From contig CACFJR010000004.1 of the NCBI GenBank assembly GCA_902566755.1, positions 1 to 54,885 of the forward strand: DNA of 54,885 nucleotides, in the 5' to 3' direction. The position numbers were made by a program, and so were the translations under genes. The notes under the pieces were generated by a model that had not been told where the DNA came from, searched no databases, and was given only the letters and a program-made list of their open reading frames with translations. Shown here in pieces: positions 8,287 to 16,475 of this stretch; the stretch's first letter is position 1; every line of letters begins with the position of its first letter. The DNA is from an uncultured Pelagibacteraceae bacterium. GTDB taxonomy: Bacteria > Pseudomonadota > Alphaproteobacteria > Pelagibacterales > Pelagibacteraceae.

Positions 8287-8350
8287 AATGGGGTGTCTTT
8301 AAAGACTGAGATTATACCCATAGAACCTGTCCGGTAATTCAGAAAGGGAA
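8287..8350 (+). promoter_or_regulatory. TPP riboswitch (THI element), minimal form
   Basis: Carries the conserved THI-box parts in order: GGGGTG at 8290, a very short P3 (GTCTTTAAAGAC), CTGAGA at 8306-8311, TACCC at 8315-8319, GAACCTG ending at 8329, a short P4/P5, and GAAAGGG ending at 8348. The terminal AAGGG is also the ribosome binding site for the TTG start at 8355, so thiamin pyrophosphate should shut off translation by hiding it. The shortened P3 and P4/P5 suit a streamlined genome. There is no terminator between aptamer and gene. Confidence 0.95.
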
Positions 8351-8354
8351 AACA

Positions 8355-9791
8355 TTGGATAAAACTTATTTTTTAACTCAAACTTCATCACTAACACTTG
8401 TTGTTGTGATAAGTCTAATGTTTGTTTTTTTGGGCTTATGTAATTCAAAAAAACATCAAGGACTTAATAATTATTTAAATGCAAACAGAAATGTTGAATT
8501 ATTTTCTTTAACAACAAGTTTAACAGCCTCAGCGCTAGGTGCATGGATTTTATTTGGTCCAGCTTCGGCAGCTACTTGGGGAGGAATAGGAGCTGTTATT
8601 GGATATTCCCTTGGAACAGCTTTTCCAATGTTTTTTTTAATTTATCTTGGAAAAAAAATTAGAAAAGAATTTCCTAAAGGTTCTTCTTTAATTGAATTTA
8701 TGCGTAAGAAGTTTGAAAAAAGCTTATTCAAACTTATCTTATTGATGACAATTTTTTATATGTTCATTTTTTTGTGTGCTGAAGTAACAGCAGTTGCTAT
8801 TTTAATAAATTACATTTCAGGTACTAAGCTTTGGATAACTGCTTTAATTGTCTTATTATCCACACTTGCTTATACTTTATATGGAGGTTTAAGAGCCTCT
8901 ATATTTACTGATAATATTCAAATGATCGTCATAGGAGCCCTTTTATTAATTTCCTTATTTTACATAAAAACTTTTACTGGATCTGAATTTTCCTTTGAAT
9001 TTATAAATAAAAAAAATCCTCAGCTTTTAAGTTCTTCATACATTCCTAATTATACTGCAGGTTTAACTTTTTTTATTGCAGTTGCTGCAACCAATTTATT
9101 TCATCAAGGTAATTGGCAAAGAGTATATGCAGCAAAAAATTCTGAAACTTTAAGAAAAAGTTTAGTTATATCTTTTTTTATAATTATACCTGTAGTTTTT
9201 TATATGGGTTTTACAGGAATGGTTGCCTTTTCATTAGATCCAACTACCAGGCCTGATCTTGGATTTTTTATGTTATTGCTCAAAGAGCAAAAAGAATTGT
9301 TATCACTATTAGTAATTGTATTAGGTTTAGCTTTAACAATTTCTACTGTTGATACTTTAGTAAATGCAATATCAAGTCTAATAGTTGTTGACGGTAAAGC
9401 AACATTTAAATTTAATAAAAAGATAAATTATTTAAATTTATCAAAATATATTATCTTATTTTTATCTTTTATCTCTTTTATAATTGCATCTAAAGGATAT
9501 GACATTTTGTATTTATTTTTATTAGCTGATTTATTTTGTTGTGCGTTTGTACTCACAGTTTTTTATAGTTTTTACGATAAAAAATTTAATGAAAAAACAG
9601 CGTATATTTCAATTGTTTTAGGTTTGATTTTGGGATTTTTATTATTTCCAACACCAGACTTTTCAAAAAGTTTGTTGGTTGGAATTATAGCACCTACTGA
9701 ATTTTTTCCATCGTTTTTAGTTCAAAATTTACTTTTTTGGTCATTTATTGCCGCAACACTAGGACCAATGATATCTTGGAAAATAAAGTAA
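8355..9791 (+). CDS. thiV: ThiV, sodium:solute symporter for a thiamin precursor
   Basis: A 478-residue membrane protein of the sodium:solute symporter family with about 13 membrane helices (for example the helix containing LGAWILFGPASAATWGG near 62-78). In SAR11, the SSS gene directly behind a TPP riboswitch has been named thiV and proposed to import the pyrimidine precursor HMP, which these cells need because they cannot make it. The riboswitch immediately upstream supports the same role here. Start is TTG 8355, set by the riboswitch Shine-Dalgarno; the next ATG would cut the first helix. Confidence 0.88.
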   Translation: MDKTYFLTQTSSLTLVVVISLMFVFLGLCNSKKHQGLNNYLNANRNVELFSLTTSLTASALGAWILFGPASAATWGGIGAVIGYSLGTAFPMFFLIYLGKKIRKEFPKGSSLIEFMRKKFEKSLFKLILLMTIFYMFIFLCAEVTAVAILINYISGTKLWITALIVLLSTLAYTLYGGLRASIFTDNIQMIVIGALLLISLFYIKTFTGSEFSFEFINKKNPQLLSSSYIPNYTAGLTFFIAVAATNLFHQGNWQRVYAAKNSETLRKSLVISFFIIIPVVFYMGFTGMVAFSLDPTTRPDLGFFMLLLKEQKELLSLLVIVLGLALTISTVDTLVNAISSLIVVDGKATFKFNKKINYLNLSKYIILFLSFISFIIASKGYDILYLFLLADLFCCAFVLTVFYSFYDKKFNEKTAYISIVLGLILGFLLFPTPDFSKSLLVGIIAPTEFFPSFLVQNLLFWSFIAATLGPMISWKIK

Positions 9792-9810
9792 AATCAGTAT
9801 TATTAATTTT

Positions 9811-10920
9811 ATGTTTAATTTTATATTACCATTTTTAATTCTTATTCTTGTTGTTGTTTTTATTCACGAATATGGACATTATTATTTTGCAAAAAAATAT
9901 GGCGTTAAGGTTACTGATTTTTCAATTGGATTTGGAAAGGAAATATTTGGTTGGAATGATAGCTCCGGTACAAGATGGAAGATATGTTGGATACCACTAG
10001 GTGGTTACGTAAAATTTTTTGGTGATAGAAATGTTTTTTCTCAAGCTGACCAAGAGGAATTAATTAAAAAGTATGATGAAAAAGAAAGGCAAAAACTTTT
10101 TGTTTTAAAACCTCTATATCAAAGAGCTATAATAGTTGCTGCAGGTCCAATTGCCAACTTTTTGTTAGCAATACTTATATTTTTCATGATCAACGTTTTT
10201 GTTGGTAAAGACTTTACCCCACCAATGATAAGTGAAGTAACTAAAGAAAGTCCTGCCTATGTTGCTGGATTGGAGAAAAATGATGTAATTCTATCAATTG
10301 ATAAAAACGAAGTAAAAAGTATTTTGGATGTTTCAAAATTCATAACAATGTCCACTGCAGAATTTATAGACTTTAAAGTTTCAAGGTATGATAAAGAGAT
10401 TTTAATAAAAGTAAAACCTCAGACCTTAGATGGGGAAGATAATCTTGGTAATAAAATTAAAAAAAGAACAGTTGGAATTAAAATTATTCCATATCAAAAT
10501 ACTATCAATCATAAAAAACTGGGTCCAGCAAAAGCAATTTATTACTCAGTTTCTGAGGTATATTTTGTAACCACCTCAACGTTAAAATACTTAGGATCTA
10601 TAATTGCGGGTTCAGGGGATAGTTCTCAATTAGGTGGTCCTATTAGAATAGCAAAAATTTCAGGCCAAGTTGCTGAATTTGGGATATTACCATTTTTAAG
10701 TATGATGGCTTATATATCCATAAGTTTAGGTTTAATTAATTTATTCCCAATACCATTATTAGATGGGGGTCATTTAATGTTTTACGGTTTTGAAAAAGTT
10801 TTAGGTAGGCCATTAAGCCAAAAAACACAGGAAGGTTTTTTTCGAATCGGAATGTTTTTGCTTTTATCTTTAATGTTTTTTGCAACTATGAATGACCTAA
10901 GAGATTTAGGCCTTTTTTAA
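9811..10920 (+). CDS. rseP: Site-2 intramembrane zinc protease RseP
   Basis: A 369-residue M50 protease that cuts membrane-bound anti-sigma factors and leftover signal peptides. The active-site motif is HEYGH at 19-23 in the first membrane helix. A PDZ domain spans about 130-200 (SPAYVAGLEKNDVILSI). The second metal-binding motif is in NLFPIPLLDGGH near residue 310, followed by the last helix. Length suits the single-PDZ alphaproteobacterial type. The usual bamA neighbour is absent. The last codons double as a terminator hairpin. Confidence 0.93.
   Translation: MFNFILPFLILILVVVFIHEYGHYYFAKKYGVKVTDFSIGFGKEIFGWNDSSGTRWKICWIPLGGYVKFFGDRNVFSQADQEELIKKYDEKERQKLFVLKPLYQRAIIVAAGPIANFLLAILIFFMINVFVGKDFTPPMISEVTKESPAYVAGLEKNDVILSIDKNEVKSILDVSKFITMSTAEFIDFKVSRYDKEILIKVKPQTLDGEDNLGNKIKKRTVGIKIIPYQNTINHKKLGPAKAIYYSVSEVYFVTTSTLKYLGSIIAGSGDSSQLGGPIRIAKISGQVAEFGILPFLSMMAYISISLGLINLFPIPLLDGGHLMFYGFEKVLGRPLSQKTQEGFFRIGMFLLLSLMFFATMNDLRDLGLF
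10894..10918 (+). terminator. Intrinsic terminator inside the end of rseP
   Basis: CCTAA (10896-10900) pairs with TTAGG (10906-10910) around GAGAT, extended by a G-C pair across one mismatch. Six T residues (10913-10918) follow at once. The hairpin and T-run are the final codons and stop of rseP. The stem is short, so strength is uncertain. Confidence 0.5.
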
Positions 10921-10970
10921 CTCATATATTAAAGAGCATCAAAAAACCAATAAAAACAAGGTTTATTTAT

Positions 10971-10986
10971 ACACAATATCTTGTGT
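10971..10986. promoter_or_regulatory. Dyad upstream of the HU gene
   Basis: ACACAA (10971-10976) and TTGTGT (10981-10986) form a perfect inverted repeat around TATC, about 90 bases before the HU start. It has no T-run, so an operator is more likely than a terminator. The protein that might bind is unknown. The rest of this 153-base gap shows no clear -35/-10 pair. Confidence 0.25.
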
Positions 10987-11073
10987 TAAAAACCAAATTA
11001 AACACTAAAAAAAAGCTTGATTTTAAAGGCATTTTGTAAACTATGTTAATTAACCTTTAAAACCGGAGCTAAA

Positions 11074-11349
11074 ATGAACAAAAAACAATTAGTTGCTAAA
11101 TTGGCAGGTTCTTTAAACCAAAGTAAAGCTGATGCTGAGCGAACTTTTGATACCATCACAAACACAATATTAGATGCGTTGAAAAATGATGACTCAGTGA
11201 AAATCGCAGGTTTTGGAACATACAAAGTTGCTAAGAGAAAAGCTAGAATTGGAAGAAACCCAAGAACTGGAGAACAAATCCAAATTGCTGCATCTCAAAA
11301 AGTCAAGTTTTTACCTGCAAAAGCACTTAAAGAAATATTCAACAAATAA
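11074..11349 (+). CDS. hup: HU-family DNA-binding protein
   Basis: A 91-residue histone-like protein with the HU/IHF fold: two N-terminal helices (1-40), then the beta arms with GFGTYKVAKRKARIGRNPRTG (residues 47-67) that grip bent DNA. Full normal length with no extension. The single-gene unit is bounded by the dyad-containing gap upstream and a strong terminator downstream. HU rather than IHF is the better fit because it is a stand-alone basic 91-residue protein, but the two are close. Confidence 0.95.
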   Translation: MNKKQLVAKLAGSLNQSKADAERTFDTITNTILDALKNDDSVKIAGFGTYKVAKRKARIGRNPRTGEQIQIAASQKVKFLPAKALKEIFNK

Positions 11350-11361
11350 ATATTTCCTCTG

Positions 11362-11402
11362 AACAGCCTTTATTGATATAAAAGTTAATAAAGGCTGTTT
11401 CT
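11362..11402 (+). terminator. Terminator after the HU gene
   Basis: AACAGCCTTTATT (11362-11374) and AATAAAGGCTGTT (11387-11399) form a perfect 13-bp stem with a 12-base loop, followed by TCTATAT. It sits 12 bases after the HU stop codon and separates it from amtB. Confidence 0.85.
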
Positions 11403-11494
11403 ATATGCAAAATATGCATATCTATATTATCCAATAAACATTAGTTTTTATTACCCAAATTTATAGTGTGCCTTTTTAACAAGGGAGAAAATTT

Positions 11495-12796
11495 ATGAAA
11501 AAACATTTAAGGAAATTAGTTGGTCCCGCAGTAAGCTTATTTTTCTTGCTAAGCATGACAAGTACTGGTTATGCGGATTCAACTGTTTCAGCAGAAGTAG
11601 GATTCATTTTTAATACTTTCCTTTTTCTAGTTTGTGGATTTTTAGTCATGTTTATGGCTGCAGGTTTTGCAATGTTAGAAGCAGGAAGTGTAACATCTAA
11701 AAGTGTATCTGTAATTTGTGCAAAAAATATTGGATTATTTTCTATAGCCGGAATGATGTTCTGGTTATTTGGTTATAATTTAGCATATGGAATACCAGAA
11801 GGCGGTTATATTGGTAGTTTTTTACCATGGTCAGATGCTAGTAAAGTAGATACTGGTTATTCGGACGGATCAGATTGGTATTTCCAAATGGTATTTTGCG
11901 CAACAACAGTTTCGATTGTTTCAGGAACATTAGCTGAAAGAATCAAACTATGGCCTTTCTTTTTGTTCGCAGCAATTTTATCTGGAATCATCTATCCAAT
12001 CGTAATGGGTTGGCAATGGGGTGGTGGCTGGTTAGCAGCTGCTGGATTCTCAGATTTTGCAGGTTCAACATTAGTTCACTCAACAGGTGGTGCAGCTGCT
12101 TTAGCCGGGGCGTTATTATTAGGTCCAAGATTAGGTAGATTTACAAAATCTGGTGCACCTGCTCCAATGAAACCATTTGCTGCTTCATCAATTCCATTAA
12201 TCACAGTTGGTATATTTATTTTATGGCTGGGTTGGTTTGGATTTAATGGTGGTTCTCAATTAGCTATGGGTACTGCTGATGATGCAATCGCTGTTTCAAC
12301 AATCTTTATGAATACATTTTTAGCTGGAGCTGGCGGTGTAATGGCTGCTGCTACTGTTACAAGATTAGCGTTTGGTAAAACAGATGTAATTCAAATGTTA
12401 AATGGATGTATTGGTGGTCTAGTTGCAATTACAGCAGAACCATTAATGCCATCACCACTTGCAGCAATTTTAATTGGTGCAGTCGGGGGTGTAATAGTTG
12501 TTTACGGAACAAAATTACTTTTTGCTCTAAAAATTGACGATGTAGTTGGCGCAGTTCCTGCACACTTGTTCGCAGGTATTTGGGGCACATTAGCAGTTCC
12601 AATAACAAATCCAGACACAACTTTTGGAGCTCAGTTTTTAGGCGTAATCTCAATCAACGTATTTGTGTTTATAGTTGCCCTAGCAGTATGGGGAATTATG
12701 AAGAGTACAATTGGTATAAGATTAAGTAAAGAAGCTGAACTAAAAGGAACCGACGTCGTGGAAACAGGCGTAATCGGTTACGCAATAAGAGATTAA
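11495..12796 (+). CDS. amtB: Ammonium transporter
   Basis: A 433-residue Amt/Rh-family ammonium channel. The first 27 residues (MKKHLRKLVGPAVSLFFLLSMTSTGYA) look like a cleaved signal peptide, as in many bacterial Amt proteins, followed by 11 membrane helices. Typical segments are LEAGSVTSKSV, LAERIKLWPF, and STGGAAALAGALLLGPRLGRF, with the pore histidine in LVHSTGG. No adjacent glnK is present. AAGGGAG upstream is a good ribosome binding site. Flanked by terminators on both sides, so it is transcribed alone. Confidence 0.96.
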   Translation: MKKHLRKLVGPAVSLFFLLSMTSTGYADSTVSAEVGFIFNTFLFLVCGFLVMFMAAGFAMLEAGSVTSKSVSVICAKNIGLFSIAGMMFWLFGYNLAYGIPEGGYIGSFLPWSDASKVDTGYSDGSDWYFQMVFCATTVSIVSGTLAERIKLWPFFLFAAILSGIIYPIVMGWQWGGGWLAAAGFSDFAGSTLVHSTGGAAALAGALLLGPRLGRFTKSGAPAPMKPFAASSIPLITVGIFILWLGWFGFNGGSQLAMGTADDAIAVSTIFMNTFLAGAGGVMAAATVTRLAFGKTDVIQMLNGCIGGLVAITAEPLMPSPLAAILIGAVGGVIVVYGTKLLFALKIDDVVGAVPAHLFAGIWGTLAVPITNPDTTFGAQFLGVISINVFVFIVALAVWGIMKSTIGIRLSKEAELKGTDVVETGVIGYAIRD

Positions 12797-12823
12797 TCAT
12801 CTCTCCCTCTTGGTTAGACGATT

Positions 12824-12855
12824 AAAAGGCCTCCTAGAAATAGGAGGCCTTTTTT
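12824..12855. terminator. Bidirectional terminator between amtB and the peroxiredoxin gene
   Basis: AAAAGGCCTCCTA (12824-12836) pairs with TAGGAGGCCTTTT (12841-12853) over 13 bp, capped by a GAAA tetraloop and flanked by T-runs when read from either side. It overlaps the stop codon of the convergent minus-strand gene. One of the strongest terminators in the window. Confidence 0.92.
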
Positions 12856-13303
12856 ATTTATTTGTAATGTAATTCAAAACTTCTTGAGCATGATTTTTTA
12901 CTCGGACAGATCTCCATTCCTTAATAATCTTTTTGTTTTTGATCAAGAAACTACTTCTTATTAATCCCATAAATTCTTTACCCATAAATTGCTTTTTTCC
13001 CCAAACTTTGTATGCTTTTATTGCAATTTTTTTTTCATCAGAAAGTAAATCAAATTTAATTTTATATTTTTTTTTAAATTTTTTATGACTTTCCAAACTA
13101 TCTTTTGATACCCCAAACACACTGCAATTATTTTTTGAAAATTTACTTATAAGATTATTGAAATCCATTGTTTCTAACGTACACCCAGGGGTATCATCTT
13201 TTGGATAAAAATATAAAACAATAAGTTTTGATTTAATTTTGTTTAATTCTACAACTTCATTAGAGGTACTAATTAACTTAAAATTCGGAGCTTTTACAGT
13301 CAT
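12854..13303 (-). CDS. bcp: BCP-type peroxiredoxin, 1-Cys form
   Basis: A 149-residue thioredoxin-fold peroxidase of the Bcp/PrxQ group that reduces hydroperoxides. The peroxidatic cysteine is C41 in YFYPKDDTPGCT. Classical BCP has a resolving cysteine five residues later; here that position is a methionine (CTLETM), so it appears to be a 1-Cys enzyme unless C60 serves. The ATG overlaps the stop of the upstream glycosyltransferase gene by four bases (ATGA). It ends on the bidirectional terminator. Confidence 0.9.
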   Translation of the reverse strand: MTVKAPNFKLISTSNEVVELNKIKSKLIVLYFYPKDDTPGCTLETMDFNNLISKFSKNNCSVFGVSKDSLESHKKFKKKYKIKFDLLSDEKKIAIKAYKVWGKKQFMGKEFMGLIRSSFLIKNKKIIKEWRSVRVKNHAQEVLNYITNK

Positions 13304-14295
13304 TGGTCAATTTTATTTTTTTCCCAAAGTTTTTTTATATCTATAAATGGGGATAAACCGTAACTTGAATTAACGTTAGTCATATGTATCGCTAATGATT
13401 TAATAGGTGAAATACCAATTTCACTCTCTAAAATTTTATTTAAATATTTTTCAAAAGGTTCGTGTCTTTTCTCGCAAGTTTTGTCAAAGTTTTCTATATG
13501 TTTTTGAAACATTTTTTTTGAGATCATAAATGTGCAAAGCATTTTTGTGATCGTTCGCCAATGTTGTTGACTTCCAATTAATATATTTGTTTTTTCATTA
13601 TTCATATAATTAAAGGGATAATCGCTTGGACAAACTATAATTTCATCCTTATGTTGAGAGCTTACTCTTTCATAGGTATTCAACATATCAACCAATGAAT
13701 GCTCATAATGAAGATAATCATCCTCTACAAAATATATGAGATCAGATTGATCTTTTTTTGCAATTTCGAAGCATTTTAATAAACTTGAGAGATTTCCAAA
13801 CGTTTCTTGATTATTTTCAGCTGCTATTTTTTCTTTATGTTCGCTTTTATCGTGATTAATAATTTCACAGTCTATACCATGGGTGTTTATTAGGTCTTTT
13901 AATTTTTTGAGATTTTCATCACTTGAATTGTCATCAATAACTTGAAGTTTTATCAAAGTATCTGGCTTAAGTTCCTTAGTTTTTTTAATCGATTTAATTA
14001 CAGAATTTAAACATCTTAAAACATACTCAATTTTAGGTTTTTCAAATACTCTTTTTTTATTTTGATCCCAAATTTCAATATTAGTATTTGTTCTAAAAAT
14101 TATGCTTAAACTTTGAATTTTTCTAGTTAATTTAACTTCACCCAAAGGCAATACTATCGACTTTTTGATATTTGAGAGTTCTTCATTTAATTCCTTATTC
14201 AAAGTAGGAGAATTAAATTCACTCTGATCAATAATTTCAAAACCTAATAATTTAGAAAACTTAATGAATATTTTTTTAAAGATGTTTTTTTTCAT
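13300..14295 (-). CDS. Family 2-like glycosyltransferase
   Basis: A 331-residue protein with a GT-A-type core: LQVIDDNSSDEN near 117-128 is the nucleotide-sugar binding region, and YFVEDDYLHYEHSL near 188-201 has the acidic metal-binding motif (EDD). The N-terminal 90 residues are not recognised. No membrane helix is obvious, so it is probably cytoplasmic or peripheral. Sugar donor and acceptor are unknown. Its coupling to a peroxiredoxin gene by a 4-base overlap is unusual and may only reflect genome packing. Confidence 0.65.
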   Translation of the reverse strand: MKKNIFKKIFIKFSKLLGFEIIDQSEFNSPTLNKELNEELSNIKKSIVLPLGEVKLTRKIQSLSIIFRTNTNIEIWDQNKKRVFEKPKIEYVLRCLNSVIKSIKKTKELKPDTLIKLQVIDDNSSDENLKKLKDLINTHGIDCEIINHDKSEHKEKIAAENNQETFGNLSSLLKCFEIAKKDQSDLIYFVEDDYLHYEHSLVDMLNTYERVSSQHKDEIIVCPSDYPFNYMNNEKTNILIGSQQHWRTITKMLCTFMISKKMFQKHIENFDKTCEKRHEPFEKYLNKILESEIGISPIKSLAIHMTNVNSSYGLSPFIDIKKLWEKNKIDQ

Positions 14296-14323
14296 TTAAT
14301 CTGATATTACAATATATATAATT

Positions 14324-14707
14324 ATGACAATTAAATCATCCAAAGAACTTGTAAATGATGCATTGAAAGAAATCAAAACGATTTCTCACACCGAGGCTTC
14401 AAAATTACTTAAAGATGGTAGTTGTAATTTGATCGATATAAGGGATGTAAGAGAGCTTGAAAAAGAGGGAAGAGTAGAAGGATCATTACACATACCAAGA
14501 GGTATGCTTGAATTTTGGATTGATCCAAACAGCGCATATTACAAACAAGGAAAAATCGATCCATCTAAAGAAATAGTTCTTTTTTGTGCAGGAGGATTAA
14601 GATCTGCATTGGCAGCAAAATCACTTCAAGATATGGGTTTTAAAAATGTATCTCATGTTGACGGAGGTTTCAGTGCTATTAAAGATGGTGACTTTGAAAT
14701 TAGCTAG
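14324..14707 (+). CDS. Rhodanese-like sulfurtransferase
   Basis: A 127-residue single rhodanese domain. It has the domain entry NLIDIRDVRELEKEGRVEGS (35-54) and the active-site loop CAGGLRSA with catalytic C88. Such proteins carry a persulfide sulfur to acceptors; partners cannot be told here. No signal peptide, so cytoplasmic. Divergent from the glycosyltransferase gene by 28 bases and overlapping the convergent isomerase gene by 8 bases at its end. Confidence 0.88.
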   Translation: MTIKSSKELVNDALKEIKTISHTEASKLLKDGSCNLIDIRDVRELEKEGRVEGSLHIPRGMLEFWIDPNSAYYKQGKIDPSKEIVLFCAGGLRSALAAKSLQDMGFKNVSHVDGGFSAIKDGDFEIS

Positions 14708-15284
14708 AAAATTCATCTATAGCATAATCTAATCTGTCCTGACCCCAAAATATTTTATCATTACAAATAAATGTTGGTGCCCCAAAGATTTTCTTATCGA
14801 AAGCATCTTGTGTTAGTTTGATCAATTTTTCTTTTGTCTCTTTTTTACTAATGCCGTTTAAAAAATTATCTACATCTATTTGAAGATCTTTCAGTTTTTC
14901 TTTAAAATTCTCATCATCAGAGAGATTTATATTGTCTCTCCAATATGCATCAAAAAAACAATCGATATACTTATCTGATATATCTTTATTCGTAACTAAT
15001 GATCCTCTCATTAGATTAAGAGAGCTTATTGGAAAATAATCATTAAATTTGAAATCGATCTTGAGTTTTTTTGAAACCATTTCACAGTCTCGTCTCATAA
15101 ATTCATTTTTATTTTTTATAAAGGCATTTGCTGTAATTCCTGCTAACTTATGCAATCCTCCTAAAAGCATAGGACAATAAATAAATTTTATAGAATTTTT
15201 TTTTTGAATTTCTCTTATTTTTTTATGTGCTATATAAGTGTAGGGGCTTGAAAAATCGTAATAAAATTGAATAGATTTAGTCAT
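14700..15284 (-). CDS. DsbA/kappa-GST family, 2-hydroxychromene-2-carboxylate isomerase-like
   Basis: A 194-residue protein of the HCCA isomerase/kappa GST family, a thioredoxin fold with a helical insertion. Family marks are FYYDFSSPYTYIA at the N-terminus (catalytic serine in SSP), LLGGLHKLAG (41-50), and FGAPTFICNDKIFWGQDRL near the C-terminus. The family uses glutathione in naphthalene catabolism, but most marine homologues have unknown substrates. No CxxC, so not a disulfide oxidase. Overlaps the upstream membrane protein gene by 8 bases. Confidence 0.8.
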   Translation of the reverse strand: MTKSIQFYYDFSSPYTYIAHKKIREIQKKNSIKFIYCPMLLGGLHKLAGITANAFIKNKNEFMRRDCEMVSKKLKIDFKFNDYFPISSLNLMRGSLVTNKDISDKYIDCFFDAYWRDNINLSDDENFKEKLKDLQIDVDNFLNGISKKETKEKLIKLTQDAFDKKIFGAPTFICNDKIFWGQDRLDYAIDEFSS

Positions 15285-15750
15285 ACAATGACATTCTTCT
15301 TGCGAAAAAAATCCTGATTAACCAATAAATGAATAATCCAAGAGGGCCTATAAAATAAGTAATTAGTAAAGGGAAAAAAGTTAAAATTTTTGAAATTGAG
15401 AGCTTAATACTGTCAGATACAATCCATGCTCCACAAAATAAGTTTACAGCTAAAAAATGACACCAAAACATTATTAAAAAACCGTTTTCAGAAAAAAGAT
15501 CTGATAAATTTTCAAGGCTTAAATATAGTGTAAAATTATTCTTAAAATTAAAATCTGATATAAAAAAATAGTATAACAGATAAATGTAAACGAAGGAGAA
15601 GATCATAAATGGAAAAATTGATCTAACTAAATATTTACTCATAAATGAATGAGGAAAAAAAAATAGAATAATCCAAAAGGGTAGAACACCTAAATTCAAC
15701 CAAAGATAGATCATTTCAATTGTAAAGAAATTATTAATTTGTTCAATCAT
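15277..15750 (-). CDS. ABA4-like (DUF4281) membrane protein
   Basis: A 157-residue protein with four membrane helices. The motif WCHFLAVNLFCGAWIVSD (about 96-113) followed by FFPLLITYFIGPLGLFIYWLIR (about 125-146) matches the ABA4-like family, named after the plant protein needed for neoxanthin formation. Bacterial members have no proven reaction; a carotenoid or terpenoid link is possible by family only. Diverges from recX by 28 bases and is co-transcribed with the HCCA-isomerase-like gene. Confidence 0.72.
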   Translation of the reverse strand: MIEQINNFFTIEMIYLWLNLGVLPFWIILFFFPHSFMSKYLVRSIFPFMIFSFVYIYLLYYFFISDFNFKNNFTLYLSLENLSDLFSENGFLIMFWCHFLAVNLFCGAWIVSDSIKLSISKILTFFPLLITYFIGPLGLFIYWLIRIFFARRMSLYD

Positions 15751-15778
15751 TCGAAGTTATAATATAATAAAAATTAAA

Positions 15779-16342
15779 ATGATTCCCTTAAAAAATAAAA
15801 AAAAAAGTTTAGAATTTACTGTATCTGAGATACGAGATTTTTCCCTAAAATACATTGAAAAATATGCTCCCTCTAAACAGCAATTAAGAACATATTTACT
15901 GAAGAAATATTTAAAGTCTGGATCCACAAACATAAAAAAAGGAAATTATCAAAACTTGATAGATATTGTATTGTCAGACTTAGAGCAATCTAAATTTATC
16001 AATGATCAGTTTTATTCTGAGAGCAAAGCAAAAAATTTGATACAAAGAGGCAGTTCTATTAACAAAATTAGAAGCTACCTAATTTCAAAAGGAATTAATG
16101 ATAAATTTGTTAAGGAAACTTTAGACAAAATAAAAGAAAATAATGATGATCAAGATTTTTTTTCAGCAATAAAATTTTGTAAAAGGAAAAAAATCGGACC
16201 TCATAGATCAGAAGATAATAGGCCAATTTTTTTTAAAAAAGATATTGGAATATTAGCAAGAAATGGATTTAGTTTTGAAACATCAAAAAGGATAATGGAT
16301 TTATCAAAAGACGAATACGAGAAAATTATTCGTCTTTTGTAA
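15779..16342 (+). CDS. recX: RecX regulatory protein
   Basis: A 187-residue RecX protein, which modulates RecA filaments. Segments such as SEIRDFSLKYIEKYAPSKQQ, FINDQFYSESKAKNLIQRG and INKIRSYLISKGI correspond to the three-helix repeats typical of RecX. It is not next to recA or alaS here. Its 3' end overlaps the minus-strand 49-residue gene by 17 bases. Confidence 0.85.
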   Translation: MIPLKNKKKSLEFTVSEIRDFSLKYIEKYAPSKQQLRTYLLKKYLKSGSTNIKKGNYQNLIDIVLSDLEQSKFINDQFYSESKAKNLIQRGSSINKIRSYLISKGINDKFVKETLDKIKENNDDQDFFSAIKFCKRKKIGPHRSEDNRPIFFKKDIGILARNGFSFETSKRIMDLSKDEYEKIIRLL

Positions 16343-16475
16343 TTTTCTCATTTTTTTTATTTAAATAATAATCTATCTTGGATTTTATGTAGTTTTTTAC
16401 TATTACGAAAACTATCAAACCAAAAATAGAAACTGATACTATAATAATTAATATGATTCTTAACTGTTCATCCAT
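16326..16475 (-). CDS. 49-residue single-pass membrane protein
   Basis: A small ORF with one hydrophobic helix (LRIILIIIVSVSIFGLIVFVIV, residues 5-26) and a short basic tail. The ATG overlaps the end of cysQ by 8 bases, so it would be coupled to it, and its own 3' end overlaps recX on the other strand. I recognise no family. Tight packing and clean topology support a real gene. Confidence 0.55.
   Translation of the reverse strand: MDEQLRIILIIIVSVSIFGLIVFVIVKNYIKSKIDYYLNKKNEKITKDE

Noticed and set aside
11403-11494. A possible glutamine-type riboswitch or sigma-54 promoter upstream of amtB.
   Set aside because: Nitrogen-gene leaders often carry such elements, but neither the conserved glutamine aptamer bases nor TGGCAC/TTGC spacing could be found. 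Only a good Shine-Dalgarno is seen.
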